Below, in pieces: positions 1 through 10,761 of a stretch of 62,362 nt of DNA; position 1 is the stretch's first letter; every line of letters starts with the position of its first letter. A program made the position numbers and the translations under genes. Location: NCBI GenBank assembly GCA_905220665.1, contig CAJNAR010000048.1:1-62362 (forward strand). Direction: 5' to 3'. This stretch comes from Albugo candida (taxonomy: Eukaryota; Oomycota; Peronosporomycetes; Albuginales; Albuginaceae). The notes beneath the pieces are model-generated. The model did not search any database and had not been told where the DNA came from. It worked only from the letters and a program-made list of their open reading frames with translations.

Positions 1-27
1 AAAGTACTTTTCTCTCCTCCGGATGTC

Positions 28-35
28 TATAAAAA
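28..35 (+). promoter_or_regulatory. TATA-like box repeated in most units
   Basis: TATAAAAA follows CGGATGTC in most copies. A minority of units read CTAAAAAATG instead, which loses the box (for example 1874, 2488, 4452, 5068, 18098). The box lies about 85 bp upstream of the GTAAGT site and about 385 bp upstream of AATAAA on the same strand. That order would suit a short plus-strand transcription unit. Transcription itself is inference; a TATA match in A+T-rich DNA is weak evidence. Confidence 0.3.
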
Positions 36-112
36 TGTTGAGTCAGTTCGGCAGCGACTGAATTCCGCTGTTTTCATTGTCGCACGATGCAGGAAAAAAG
101 ATCTCGTGGCAG

Positions 113-118
113 GTAAGT
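113..118 (+). promoter_or_regulatory. Candidate 5' splice site GTAAGT, recurring per unit
   Basis: GGCAG followed by GTAAGT is a near-consensus eukaryotic 5' splice site and is kept in most copies. Some units near 38.7, 39.3, 42.7, 43.7 and 48.3 kb read GTTAGT. The terminal copy and the 38.1-kb copy read GTGTGT at the same place. The divergent edge copies thus lack it, so it may have arisen in the amplified lineage. Use as a splice site is unproven. Confidence 0.25.
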
Positions 119-140
119 TCATATGCGTATCAAGTCAAGC

Positions 141-156
141 GAGGTCGATTGACCTC
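141..156. repeat. Short inverted repeat (hairpin) present in nearly every unit
   Basis: GAGGTCGATTGACCTC forms a 6-bp stem with a 4-nt loop. Other units carry GAGGTACATTCACCTC, GAGGTAGATTCACCTC or GAGGTAGTTTCACCTC, in which a 5-bp stem survives while the loop varies. A minority (for example 26830 and 32995) read ACCTAA and lose the outer pair. The decayed edge copy keeps a stem of changed sequence at 55133-55148. Confidence 0.6.
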
Positions 157-412
157 AAGAAGTTGACAGAATCATCTTCTTGCATGCCATGCTAATGCGT
201 GCCCTCTGTAGTGCAACAAGCTGCAAGCAGCGTAAACTGCTGCTCTACTGGCTTCATGAATTGGAACCTCAGTGCTCAAATACTCTCACATCTCTACGAG
301 TACATATCAATCAGTATTATGATATCTTCACATCGTAAAGCTGCATCATTCAGAAGGTGAACTCAGAAAACAATTTGATATGTTTGGAATATGAAAGATA
401 TCTACATAGTAC

Positions 413-418
413 AATAAA
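413..418 (+). promoter_or_regulatory. AATAAA polyadenylation-signal-like hexamer, recurring
   Basis: AATAAA occurs once per unit in the ACAATAAAAA context across most copies. Some units in the 27-38 kb part read ACTATAAAAA instead and lose the hexamer (for example near 27718, 28950, 33876, 36340, 37803). It is downstream of the TATA-like box on the same strand. Functional use is inference. Confidence 0.25.
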
Positions 419-1836
419 AACGATGCATTTCTTCTAGGCGATGAATTTGAACATAAATCCAATATTATTTCATCTCCAAACCATAACCTCGTCAGCAATG
501 TGCTCCATGTCTCGCAAATCTCGCATAATTTGTAGGTAGTATGCACTGAGCAGCTAAGATTTTTTGCACGTGCTCGCAACCTCGGCTTTTCAAATCGACT
601 AGCAGCATGTTTTCGGAAAGTACTTTTCTCTCCTCGGATGTCTATAAAAATGTTGAGTCAGTTCGGCAGCGACTGAATTCCGCTGTTTTCATTGTCGCAC
701 GATGCACGAAAAAAGATCTCGTGGCAGGTAAGTTCATATGCGTATCAAGTCAAGCGAGGTACATTCACCTCACGAAGTTGACAGAATCATCTTCTTGCAT
801 GCCATGCTAATGCGTGCCCTCTGTAGTGCAACAAGCTGCAAGCAGCATAAACTGCTGCTCTACTGGCTTCATGAATTGGAACCTCAGTGCTCAAATACTC
901 TCACATCTCTACGAGTACATATCAATCAGTATTATGATATCTTCACATCGTAAAGCTGCATCATTCAGAAGGTGAACTCAGAAAACAATTTGGTATGTTT
1001 GGAATATGAAAGATATCTACATAGTACAATAAAAATGATGCATTTCTTCTAGGCGATGAATTTGAACATAAATCCAATATTATTTCATCTCCAAACCATA
1101 ACCTCGTCAGCAATGTGCTCCATGTCTCGCAAATCTCGCATAATTTGTAGGTAGTATGCACTGAGCAGCTAAGATTTTTTGCACGTGCTCGCAACCTCGG
1201 CTTTTCAAATCGACTAGCAGCATGTTTTCGGAAAGTACTTTTCTCTCCTCCGGATGTCTATAAAAATGTTGAGTCAGTTCGGCAGCGACTGAATTCCGCT
1301 GTTTTCATTGTCGCACGATGCAGGAAAAAAGATCTCGTGGCAGGTAAGTTCATATGCGTATCAAGTCAAGCGAGGTACATTCACCTCACGAAGTTGACAG
1401 AATCATCTTCTTGCATGCCATGCTAATGCGTGCCCTCTGTAGTGCAACAAGCTGCAAGCAGCATAACTGCTGCTCTACTGGCTTCATGAATTGGAACCTC
1501 AGTGCTCAAATACTCTCACATCTCTACGAGTACATATCAATCAGTATCATGATATCTTCACATCGTAAAGCTGCATCATTCAGAAGGTGAACTCAGAAAA
1601 CAATTTGATATGTTTGGAATATGAAAGATATCTACATAGTACAATAAAAATGATGCATTTCTTCTAGGCGATGAATTTGAACATAAATCCAATATTATTT
1701 CATCTCCAAACCATAACCTCGTCAGCAATGTGCTCCATGTCTCGCAAATCTCGCATAATTTGTAGGTAGTATGCACTGAGCAGCTAAGATTTTTTGCACG
1801 TGCTCGCAACCTCGGTTTTTCAAATCGACTAGCAGC

Positions 1837-2205
1837 ATGTTTTCGGAAAGTACTTTTCTCTCCTCCGGATGTCTAAAAAATGTTAAGTCAGTTCGGCAGC
1901 GACTGAATTCCGCTGTTTTCATTGTCGCACGATGCACGAAAAAAGATCTCGTGGCAGGTAAGTTCATATGCGTATCAAGTCAAGCGAGGTACATTCACCT
2001 CACGAAGTTGACAGAATCATCTTCTTGCATGCAATGCTCATGCGTACCATCTCAAGTGCAACAAGCTCCAAGCAGCGTAAACTGCTGCTCTACTGGCTTC
2101 ATGAATTGGAACTACAGTGCTCAAATTCTCTCACATCTCTACGAGTACATATCAATCAGTATCATGATATCTTCACATCGTAAAGCTGCATCATTCAGAA
2201 GGTGA
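1837..2205 (+). other. Longest plus-strand ORF type inside units (122 codons), probably not a gene
   Basis: Starting at ATGTTTTCGG, this frame runs through the GTAAGT site, the hairpin and the subtype-specific region to TGA in GAAGGTGAAC. It stays open only in units that combine the CTAAAAAATG variant with TGCTCATGC in place of TGCTAATGC. The same ORF is present at 4415-4783 and 22987-23355. Most other units stop after about 67 codons at TGCTAA. Residue composition is rich in Ser/Ile with no recognised domain. It is most likely a fortuitous ORF in a stop-poor repeat. Confidence 0.3.
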
Positions 2206-2824
2206 ACTCAGAAAACAATTTGATATGTTTGGAATATGAAAGATATCTACATAGTACAATAAAAATGATGCATTTCTTCTAGGCGATGAATTTGAACATA
2301 AATCCAATATTATTTCATCTCCAAACCATAACCTCGTCAGCAATGTGCTCCATGTCTCGCAAATCTCGCATAATTTGTAGGTAGTATGCACTGAGCAGCT
2401 AAGATTTTTTGCACGTGCTCGCAACCTCGGTTTTTCAAATCGACTAGCAGCATGTTTTCGGAAAGTACTTTTCTCTCCTCCGGATGTCTAAAAAATGTTG
2501 AGTCAGTTCGGCAGCGACTGAATTCCGCTGTTTTCATTGTCGCACGATGCACGAAAAAAGATCTCGTGGCAGGTAAGTTCATATGCGTATCAAGTCAAGC
2601 GAGGTACATTCACCTCACGAAGTTGACAGAATCATCTTCTTGCATGCCATGCTAATGCGTGCCCTCTGTAGTGCAACAAGCTGCAAGCAGCATAAACTGC
2701 TGCTCTACTGGCTTCATGAATTGGAACCTCAGTGCTCAAATACTCTCACATCTCTATGAGTACATATCATTCAGTATTATGATATCTTCACATCGTAAAG
2801 CTGCATCATTCAGAAGGTGAACTC

Positions 2825-2940
2825 TGGCTTGATGAATTGGAACCTCAGTACTCAAATACTCTCACATCTCTATGAGTACATATCAATCAGTATTATGATA
2901 TCTTCACATCGTAAAGCTGGATCATTCAGAAGGTGAACTC
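2825..2940 (+). repeat. 116-bp partial unit duplication, copy 1
   Basis: After GAACTC at 2819-2824 the sequence jumps back to TGGCTTGATGAATTGG and repeats the segment up to the next GAACTC at 2935-2940. This lengthens the unit spacing from 615 to 731 bp. The duplicated piece carries CTTGATG instead of CTTCATG and CAGTACTC instead of CAGTGCTC. Confidence 0.9.
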
Positions 2941-3314
2941 AGAAGACAATTTGATATGTTTGGAATATGAAAGATATCTACATAGTACAATAAAAATGAT
3001 GCATTTCTTCTAGGCGATGAATTTGAACATAAATACAGTATTATTTCATCTCGAAACCATAACCTCGTCAGCAATGTGCTCCATGTCTCGCAAATCTCGC
3101 ATAATTTGTAGGTAGTATGCACTGAGCAGCTAAGATTTTTTGCACGTGCTCGCAAACACGGCTTTTCAAATCGTCTAGCAGCATGTTTTCGGAAAGTACT
3201 TTTCTCTCCTTCGGATGTCTATAAAAATGTTGAGTCAGTTCGGCAGCGACTGAATTCCGCTGTTTTCATTGTCGCACGATGCAGGAAAAAAGATCTCGTG
3301 GCAGGTAAGTTCAT

Positions 3315-3530
3315 ATGCGTATCAAGTCAAGCGAGGTACATTCACCTCACGAAGTTGACAGAATCATCTTCTTGCATGCAATGCTCATGCGTACCATCTC
3401 AAGTGCAACAAGCTCCAAGCAGCGTAAACTGCTGCTCTACTGGCTTCATGAATTGGAACTACAGTGCTCAAATTCTCTCACATCTCTACGAGTACATATC
3501 AATCAGTATTATGATATCTTCACATCGTAA
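3315..3530 (+). other. Recurring 71-codon plus-strand ORF (exemplar), coding status doubtful
   Basis: ATGCGTATCAAG opens a frame in the majority of units and ends at TCGTAA. The exemplar begins MRIKSSEVHSPHEVDRIIFL and contains KQRKLLLYWLHELE. Substitutions between copies are mostly amino-acid changing (H/D/V at residue 9, R/H at 36, H/Y near the end), so there is no sign of purifying selection. An in-frame TAA lies two codons upstream in most copies. In the divergent edge copy this frame is fused to the preceding one (see 54318-54773), which suggests the ORF is the remnant of a longer coding sequence. Confidence 0.35.
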
Positions 3531-3537
3531 AGCTGCA

Positions 3538-3771
3538 TCATTCAGAAGGTGAACTCAGAAAACAATTTGGTATGTTTGGAATATGAAAGATATCTACATA
3601 GTACAATAAAAATGATGCATTTCTTCTAGGCGATGAATTTGAACATAAATACAGTATTATTTCATCTCGAAACCATAACCTCGTCAGCAATGTGCTCCAT
3701 GTCTCGCAAATCTCGCATAATTTGTAGGTAGTATGCACTGAGCAGATAAGATTTTTTGCACGTGCTCGCAA
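3538..3771 (-). other. Recurring 77-codon minus-strand ORF (exemplar), coding status doubtful
   Basis: Nearly every unit contains this antisense ORF. It starts MRARAKN or MLARAKN and ends LSSPSE. It overlaps the AATAAA hexamer and the A+T-rich half of the unit. Variation between copies is small because the nucleotides are conserved, not obviously the protein. Extended versions (130 codons at 4769-5161, 114 at 11041-11385) arise from single-base indels. No domain or signal peptide is recognised. Confidence 0.25.
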
Positions 3772-5403
3772 ACACGGCTTTTCAAATCGTCTAGCAGCAT
3801 GTTTTCGGAAAGTACTTTTCTCTCCTCCGGATGTCTATAAAAATGTTGAGTCAGTTCGGCAGCGACTGAATTCCGCTGTTTTCATTGTCGCACGATGCAG
3901 GAAAAAAGATCTCGTGGCAGGTAAGTTCATATGCGTATCAAGTCAAGCGAGGTACATTCACCTCACGAAGTTGACAGAATCATCTTCTTGCATGCCATGC
4001 TAATGCGTACCATCTCAAGTGCAACAAGCTCCAAGCAGCGTAAACTGCTGCTCTACTGGCTTCATGAATTGGAACTACAGTGCTCAAATTCTCTCACATC
4101 TCTACGAGTACATATCAATCAGTATCATGATATCTTCACATCGTAAAGCTGCATCATTCAGAAGGTGAACTCAGAAAACAATTTGATATGTTTGGAATAT
4201 GAAAGATATCTACATAGTACAATAAAAATGATGCATTTCTTCTAGGCGATGAATTTGAACATAAATCCAATATTATTTCATCTCCAAACCATAACCTCGT
4301 CAGCAATGTGCTCCATGTCTCGCAAATCTCGCATAATTTGTAGGTAGTATGCACTGAGCAGATAAGATTTTTTGCACGTGCTCGCAACCTCGGTTTTTCA
4401 AAACGACTAGCAGCATGTTTTCGGAAAGTACTTTTCTCTCCTCCGGATGTCTAAAAAATGTTAAGTCAGTTCGGCAGCGACTGAATTCCGCTGTTTTCAT
4501 TGTCGCACGATGCAGGAAAAAAGATCTCGTGGCAGGTAAGTTCATATGCGTATCAAGTCAAGCGAGGTACATTCACCTCACGAAGTTGACAGAATCATCT
4601 TCTTGCATGCAATGCTCATGCGTACCATCTCAAGTGCAACAAGCTCCAAGCAGCGTAAACTGCTGCTCTACTGGCTTCATGAATTGGAACTACAGTGCTC
4701 AAATTCTCTCACATCTCTACGAGTACATATCAATCAGTATCATGATATCTTCACATCGTAAAGCTGCATCATTCAGAAGGTGAACTCAGAAAACAATTTG
4801 ATATGTTTGGAATATGAAAGATATCTACATAGTACAATAAAAATGATGCATTTCTTCTAGGCGATGAATTTGAACATAAATCCAATATTATTTCATCTCC
4901 AAACCATAACCTCGTCAGCAATGTGCTCCATGTCTCGCAAATCTCGCATAATTTGTAGGTAGTATGCACTGAGCAGCTAAGATTTTTTGCACGTGCTCGC
5001 AACCTCGGTTTTTCAAAATCGACTAGCAGCATGTTTTCGGAAAGTACTTTTCTCTCCTCCGGATGTCTAAAAAATGTTGAGTCAGTTCGGCAGCGACTGA
5101 ATTCCGCTGTTTTCATTGTCGCACGATGCACGAAAAAAGATCTCGTGGCAGGTAAGTTCATATGCGTATCAAGTCAAGCGAGGTACATTCACCTCACGAA
5201 GTTGACAGAATCATCTTCTTGCATGCCATGCTAATGCGTGCCCTCTGTAGTGCAACAAGCTGCAAGCAGCATAAACTGCTGCTCTACTGGCTTCATGAAT
5301 TGGAACCTCAGTGCTCAAATACTCTCACATCTCTATGAGTACATATCATTCAGTATTATGATATCTTCACATCGTAAAGCTGCATCATTCAGAAGGTGAA
5401 CTC

Positions 5404-5519
5404 TGGCTTGATGAATTGGAACCTCAGTACTCAAATACTCTCACATCTCTATGAGTACATATCAATCAGTATTATGATATCTTCACATCGTAAAGCTGCA
5501 TCATTCAGAAGGTGAACTC
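5404..5519 (+). repeat. 116-bp partial unit duplication, copy 2
   Basis: The junction and private substitutions (CTTGATG, CAGTACTC) match those at 2825-2940, 2579 bp upstream. The two insertions therefore descend from one event later copied within a larger block. Confidence 0.9.
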
Positions 5520-8500
5520 AGAAAACAATTTGATATGTTTGGAATATGAAAGATATCTACATAGTACAATAAAAATGATGCATTTCTTCTAGGCGATGAA
5601 TTTGAACATAAATACAGTATTATTTCATCTCGAAACCATAACCTCGTCAGCAATGTGCTCCATGTCTCGCAAATCTCGCATAATTTGTAGGTAGTATGCA
5701 CTGAGCAGATAAGATTTTTTGCACGTGCTCGCAAACACGGCTTTTCAAATCGTCTAGCAGCATGTTTTCGGAAAGTACTTTTCTCTCCTTCGGATGTCTA
5801 TAAAAATGTTGAGTCAGTTCGGCAGCGACTGAATTCCGCTGTTTTCATTGTCGCACGATGCAGGAAAAAAGATCTCGTGGCAGGTAAGTTCATATGCGTA
5901 TCAAGTCAAGCGAGGTACATTCACCTCACGAAGTTGACAGAATCATCTTCTTGCATGCAATGCTCATGCGTACCATCTCAAGTGCAACAAGCTCCAAGCA
6001 GCGTAAACTGCTGCTCTACTGGCTTCATGAATTGGAACTACAGTGCTCAAATTCTCTCACATCTCTACGAGTACATATCAATCAGTATTATGATATTTTC
6101 ACATCGTAAAGCTGCATCATTCAGAAGGTGAACTCAGAAAACAATTTGATATGTTTGGAATATGAAAGATATCTACATAGTACAATAAAAATGATGCATT
6201 TCTTCTAGGCGATGAATTTGAACATAAATACAGTATTATTTCATCTCGAAACCATAACCTCGTCAGCAATGTGCTTCATGTCTCGCAAATCTCGCATAAT
6301 TTGTAGGTAGTATGCACTGAGCAGCTAAGATTTTTTGCACGTGCTCGCAAACACGGCTTTTCAAATCGTCTGGCAGCATGTTTTCGGAAAGTACTTTTCT
6401 CTCCTCCGGATGTCTATAAAAATGTTGAGTCAGTTCGGCAGCGACTGAATTCCGCTGTTTTCATTGTCGCACGATGCAGGAAAAAAGATCTCGTGGCAGG
6501 TAAGTTCATATGCGTATCAAGTCAAGCGAGGTACATTCACCTCACGAAGTTGACAGAATCATCTTCTTGCATGCAATGCTCATGCGTACCATCTCAAGTG
6601 CAACAAGCTCCAAGCAGCGTAAACTGCTGCTCTACTGGCTTCATGAATTGGAACTACAGTGCTCAAATTCTCTCACATCTCTACGAGTACATATCAATCA
6701 GTATCATGATATCTTCACATCGTAAAGCTGCATCATTCAGAAGGTGAACTCAGAAAACAATTTGGTATGTTTGGAATATGAAAGATATCTACATAGTACA
6801 ATAAAAATGATGCATTTCTTCTAGGCGATGAATTTGAACATAAATACAGTATTATTTCATCTCGAAACCATAACCTCGTCAGCAATGTGCTCCATGTCTC
6901 GCAAATCTCGCATAATTTGTAGGTAGTATGCACTGAGCAGCTAAGATTTTTTGCACGTGCTCGCAAACACGGCTTTTCAAATCGTCTAGCAGCATGTTTT
7001 CGGAAAGTACTTTTCTCTCCTCCGGATGTCTATAAAAATGTTGAGTCAGTTCGGCAGCGACTGAATTCCGCTGTTTTCATTGTCGCACGATGCAGGAAAA
7101 AAGATCTCGTGGCAGGTAAGTTCATATGCGTATCAAGTCAAGCGAGGTACATTCACCTCACGAAGTTGACAGAATCATCTTCTTGCATGCAATGCTCATG
7201 CGTACCATCTCAAGTGCAACAAGCTCCAAGCAGCGTAAACTGCTGCTCTACTGGCTTCATGAATTGGAACCTCAGTGCTCAAATACTCTCACATCTCTAC
7301 GAGTACATATCAATCAGTATTATGATATTTTCACATCGTAAAGCTGGATCATTCAGAAGGTGAACTCAGAAAACAATTTGGTATGTTTGGAATATGAAAG
7401 ATATCTACATAGTACAATAAAAATGATGCATTTCTTCTAGGCGATGAATTTGAACATAAATACAGTATTATTTCATCTCGAAACCATAACCTCGTCAGCA
7501 ATGTGCTCCATGTCTCGCAAATCTCGCATAATTTGTAGGTAGTATGCACTGAGCAGATAAGATTTTTTGCACGTGCTCGCAACCTCGGCTTTTCAAATCG
7601 ACTAGCAGCATGTTTTCGGAAAGTACTTTTCTCTCCTTCGGATGTCTATAAAAATGTTGAGTCAGTTCGGCAGCGACTGAATTCCGCTGTTTTCATTGTC
7701 GCACGATGCACGAAAAAAGATCTCGTGGCAGGTAAGTTGATATGCGTATCAAGTCAAGCGAGGTCGATTGACCTCAAGAAGTTGACAGAATCATCTTCTT
7801 GCATGCCATGCTAATGCGTGCCCTCTGTAGTGCAACAAGCTGCAAGCAGCATAAACTGCTGCTCTACTGGCTTCATGAATTGGAACCTCAGTGCTCAAAT
7901 ACTCTCACATCTCTACGAGTACATATCAATCAGTATTATGATATCTTCACATCGTAAAGCTGCATCATTCAGGAGGTGAACTCAGAAAACAGTTTGATAT
8001 GTTTGGAATATGAAAGATATCTACATAGTACAATAAAAACGATGCATTTCTTCTAGGCGATGAATTTGAACATAAATCCAATATTATTTCATCTCCAAAC
8101 CATAACCTCGTCAGCAATGTGCTCCATGTCTCGCAAATCTCGCATAATTTGTAGGTAGTATGCACTGAGCAGCTAAGATTTTTGCACGTGCTCGCAAACA
8201 CGGCTTTTCAAATCGACTAGCAGCATGTTTTCGGAAAGTACTTTTCTCTCCTCCGGATGTCTAAAAAATGTTAAGTCAGTTCGGCAGCGACTGAATTCCG
8301 CTGTTTTCATTGTCGCGCGATGCACGAAAAAAGATCTCGTGGCAGGTAAGTTCATATGCGTATCAAGTCAAGCGAGGTCGATTGACCTCAAGAAGTTGAC
8401 AGAATCATCTTCTTGCATGCCATGCTAATGCGTGCCCTCTGTAGTGCAACAAGCTGCAAGCAGCATAAACTGCTGCTCTACTGGCTTCATGAATTGGAAC

Positions 8501-10761
8501 CTCAGTGCTCAAATACTCTCACATCTCTATGAGTACATATCAATCAGTATTATGATATCTTCACATCGTAAAGCTGGATCATTCAGAAGGTGAACTCAGA
8601 AGACAATTTGATATGTTTGGAATATGAAAGATATCTACATAGTACAATAAAAATGATGCATTTCTTCTAGGCGATGAATTTGAACATAAATACAGTATTA
8701 TTTCATCTCGAAACCATAACCTCGTCAGCAATGTGCTCCATGTCTCGCAAATCTCGCATAATTTGTAGGTAGTATGCACTGAGCAGCTAAGATTTTTTGC
8801 ACGTGCTCGCAAACACGGCTTTTCAAATCGTCTAGCAGCATGTTTTCGGAAAGTACTTTTCTCTCCTCCGGATGTCTATAAAAATGTTGAGTCAGTTCGG
8901 CAGCGACTGAATTCCGCTGTTTTCATTGTCGCACGATGCAGGAAAAAAGATCTCGTGGCAGGTAAGTTCATATGCGTATCAAGTCAAGCGAGGTACATTC
9001 ACCTCACGAAGTTGACAGAATCATCTTCTTGCATGCAATGCTCATGCGTACCATCTCAAGTGCAACAAGCTCCAAGCAGCGTAAACTGCTGCTCTACTGG
9101 CTTCATGAATTGGAACTACAGTGCTCAAATTCTCTCACATCTCTACGAGTACATATCAATCAGTATCATGATATCTTCACATCGTAAAGCTGCATCATTC
9201 AGAAGGTGAACTCAGAAAACAATTTGGTATGTTTGGAATATGAAAGATATCTACATAGTACAATAAAAATGATGCATTTCTTCTAGGCGATGAATTTGAA
9301 CATAAATACAGTATTATTTCATCTCGAAACCATAACCTCGTCAGCAATGTGCTCCATGTCTCGCAAATCTCGCATAATTTGTAGGTAGTATGCACTGAGC
9401 AGCTAAGATTTTTTGCACGTGCTCGCAAACACGGCTTTTCAAATCGTCTGGCAGCATGTTTTCGGAAAGTACTTTTCTCTCCTCGGATGTCTATAAAAAT
9501 GTTGAGTCAGTTCGGCAGCGACTGAATTCCGCTGTTTTCATTGTCGCACGATGCACGAAAAAAGATCTCGTGGCAGGTAAGTTCATATGCGTATCAAGTC
9601 AAGCGAGGTACATTCACCTCACGAAGTTGACAGAATCATCTTCTTGCATGCCATGCTAATGCGTACCATCTCAAGTGCAACAAGCTCCAAGCAGCGTAAA
9701 CTGCTGCTCTACTGGCTTCATGAATTGGAACTACAGTGCTCAAATTCTCTCACATCTCTACGAGTACATATCAATCAGTATCATGATATCTTCACATCGT
9801 AAAGCTGCATCATTCAGAAGGTGAACTCAGAAAACAATTTGGTATGTTTGGAATATGAAAGATATCTACATAGTACAATAAAAATGATGCATTTCTTCTA
9901 GGCGATGAATTTGAACATAAATACAGTATTATTTCATCTCGAAACCATAACCTCGTCAGCAATGTGCTCCATGTCTCGCAAATCTCGCATAATTTGTAGG
10001 TAGTATGCACTGAGCAGCTAAGATTTTTTGCACGTGCTCGCAAACACGGCTTTTCAAATCGTCTAGCAGCATGTTTTCGGAAAGTACTTTTCTCTCCTCC
10101 GGATGTCTATAAAAATGTTGAGTCAGTTCGGCAGCGACTGAATTCCGCTGTTTTCATTGTCGCACGATGCAGGAAAAAAGATCTCGTGGCAGGTAAGTTC
10201 ATATGCGTATCAAGTCAAGCGAGGTACATTCACCTCACGAAGTTGACAGAATCATCTTCTTGCATGCAATGCTCATGCGTACCATCTCAAGTGCAACAAG
10301 CTCCAAGCAGCGTAAACTGCTGCTCTACTGGCTTCATGAATTGGAACTACAGTGCTCAAATTCTCTCACATCTCTACGAGTACATATCAATCAGTATCAT
10401 GATATCTTCACATCGTAAAGCTGCATCATTCAGAAGGTGAACTCAGAAAACAATTTGATATGTTTGGAATATGAAAGATATCTACATAGTACAATAAAAA
10501 TGATGCATTTCTTCTAGGCGATGAATTTGAACATAAATACAGTATTATTTCATCTCGAAACCATAACCTCGTCAGCAATGTGCTTCATGTCTCGCAAATC
10601 TCGCATAATTTGTAGGTAGTATGCACTGAGCAGCTAAGATTTTTTGCACGTGCTCGCAAACACGGCTTTTCAAATCGTCTGGCAGCATGTTTTCGGAAAG
10701 TACTTTTCTCTCCTCCGGATGTCTATAAAAATGTTGAGTCAGTTCGGCAGCGACTGAATTC

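Larger units (their letters stand above)
1..616 (+). repeat. Exemplar repeat unit (first complete copy)
   Basis: Layout of one unit, counted from the AAAGTACTTTT motif: TATAAAAA at 28-35; a stretch ending in GGCAG and GTAAGT at 113-118; a 16-nt inverted repeat at 141-156; a second weak inverted pair AAGAAG/CTTCTT around 157-181; a central region that differs between subtypes (183-282); AATAAA at 413-418; and a conserved A+T-rich tail to the next AAAGTAC at 617. This copy is of the subtype with GAGGTC...GACCTC and GTGCCCTCTGTAG. Phase was set by the recurring motif and has no biological meaning in itself. Confidence 0.9.
1837..6131 (+). repeat. Tandem duplication of a block of about 2.58 kb (four units plus insert)
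   Basis: Positions 1837, 2452 and 3298 correspond to 4415, 5031 and 5877, an offset of 2578-2579 bp. Both blocks share the CTAAAAAATG variant units and the 116-bp insertion in the same order. This is a higher-order duplication involving several units at once. Confidence 0.75.

Noticed and set aside
346..579. Conserved minus-strand 77-codon ORF in nearly all units as a real multicopy gene
   Set aside because: Conservation follows from near-identity of the whole unit. No bias to synonymous changes, no domain, and the ORF length changes freely with single-base indels.
1..616. Spliced-leader RNA, 5S rRNA or tRNA gene in the repeat unit
   Set aside because: The tandem arrangement and the GTAAGT site suggested a spliced leader, but I found no known leader sequence, Sm-like site after the donor, or A-box/B-box pair in proper spacing.
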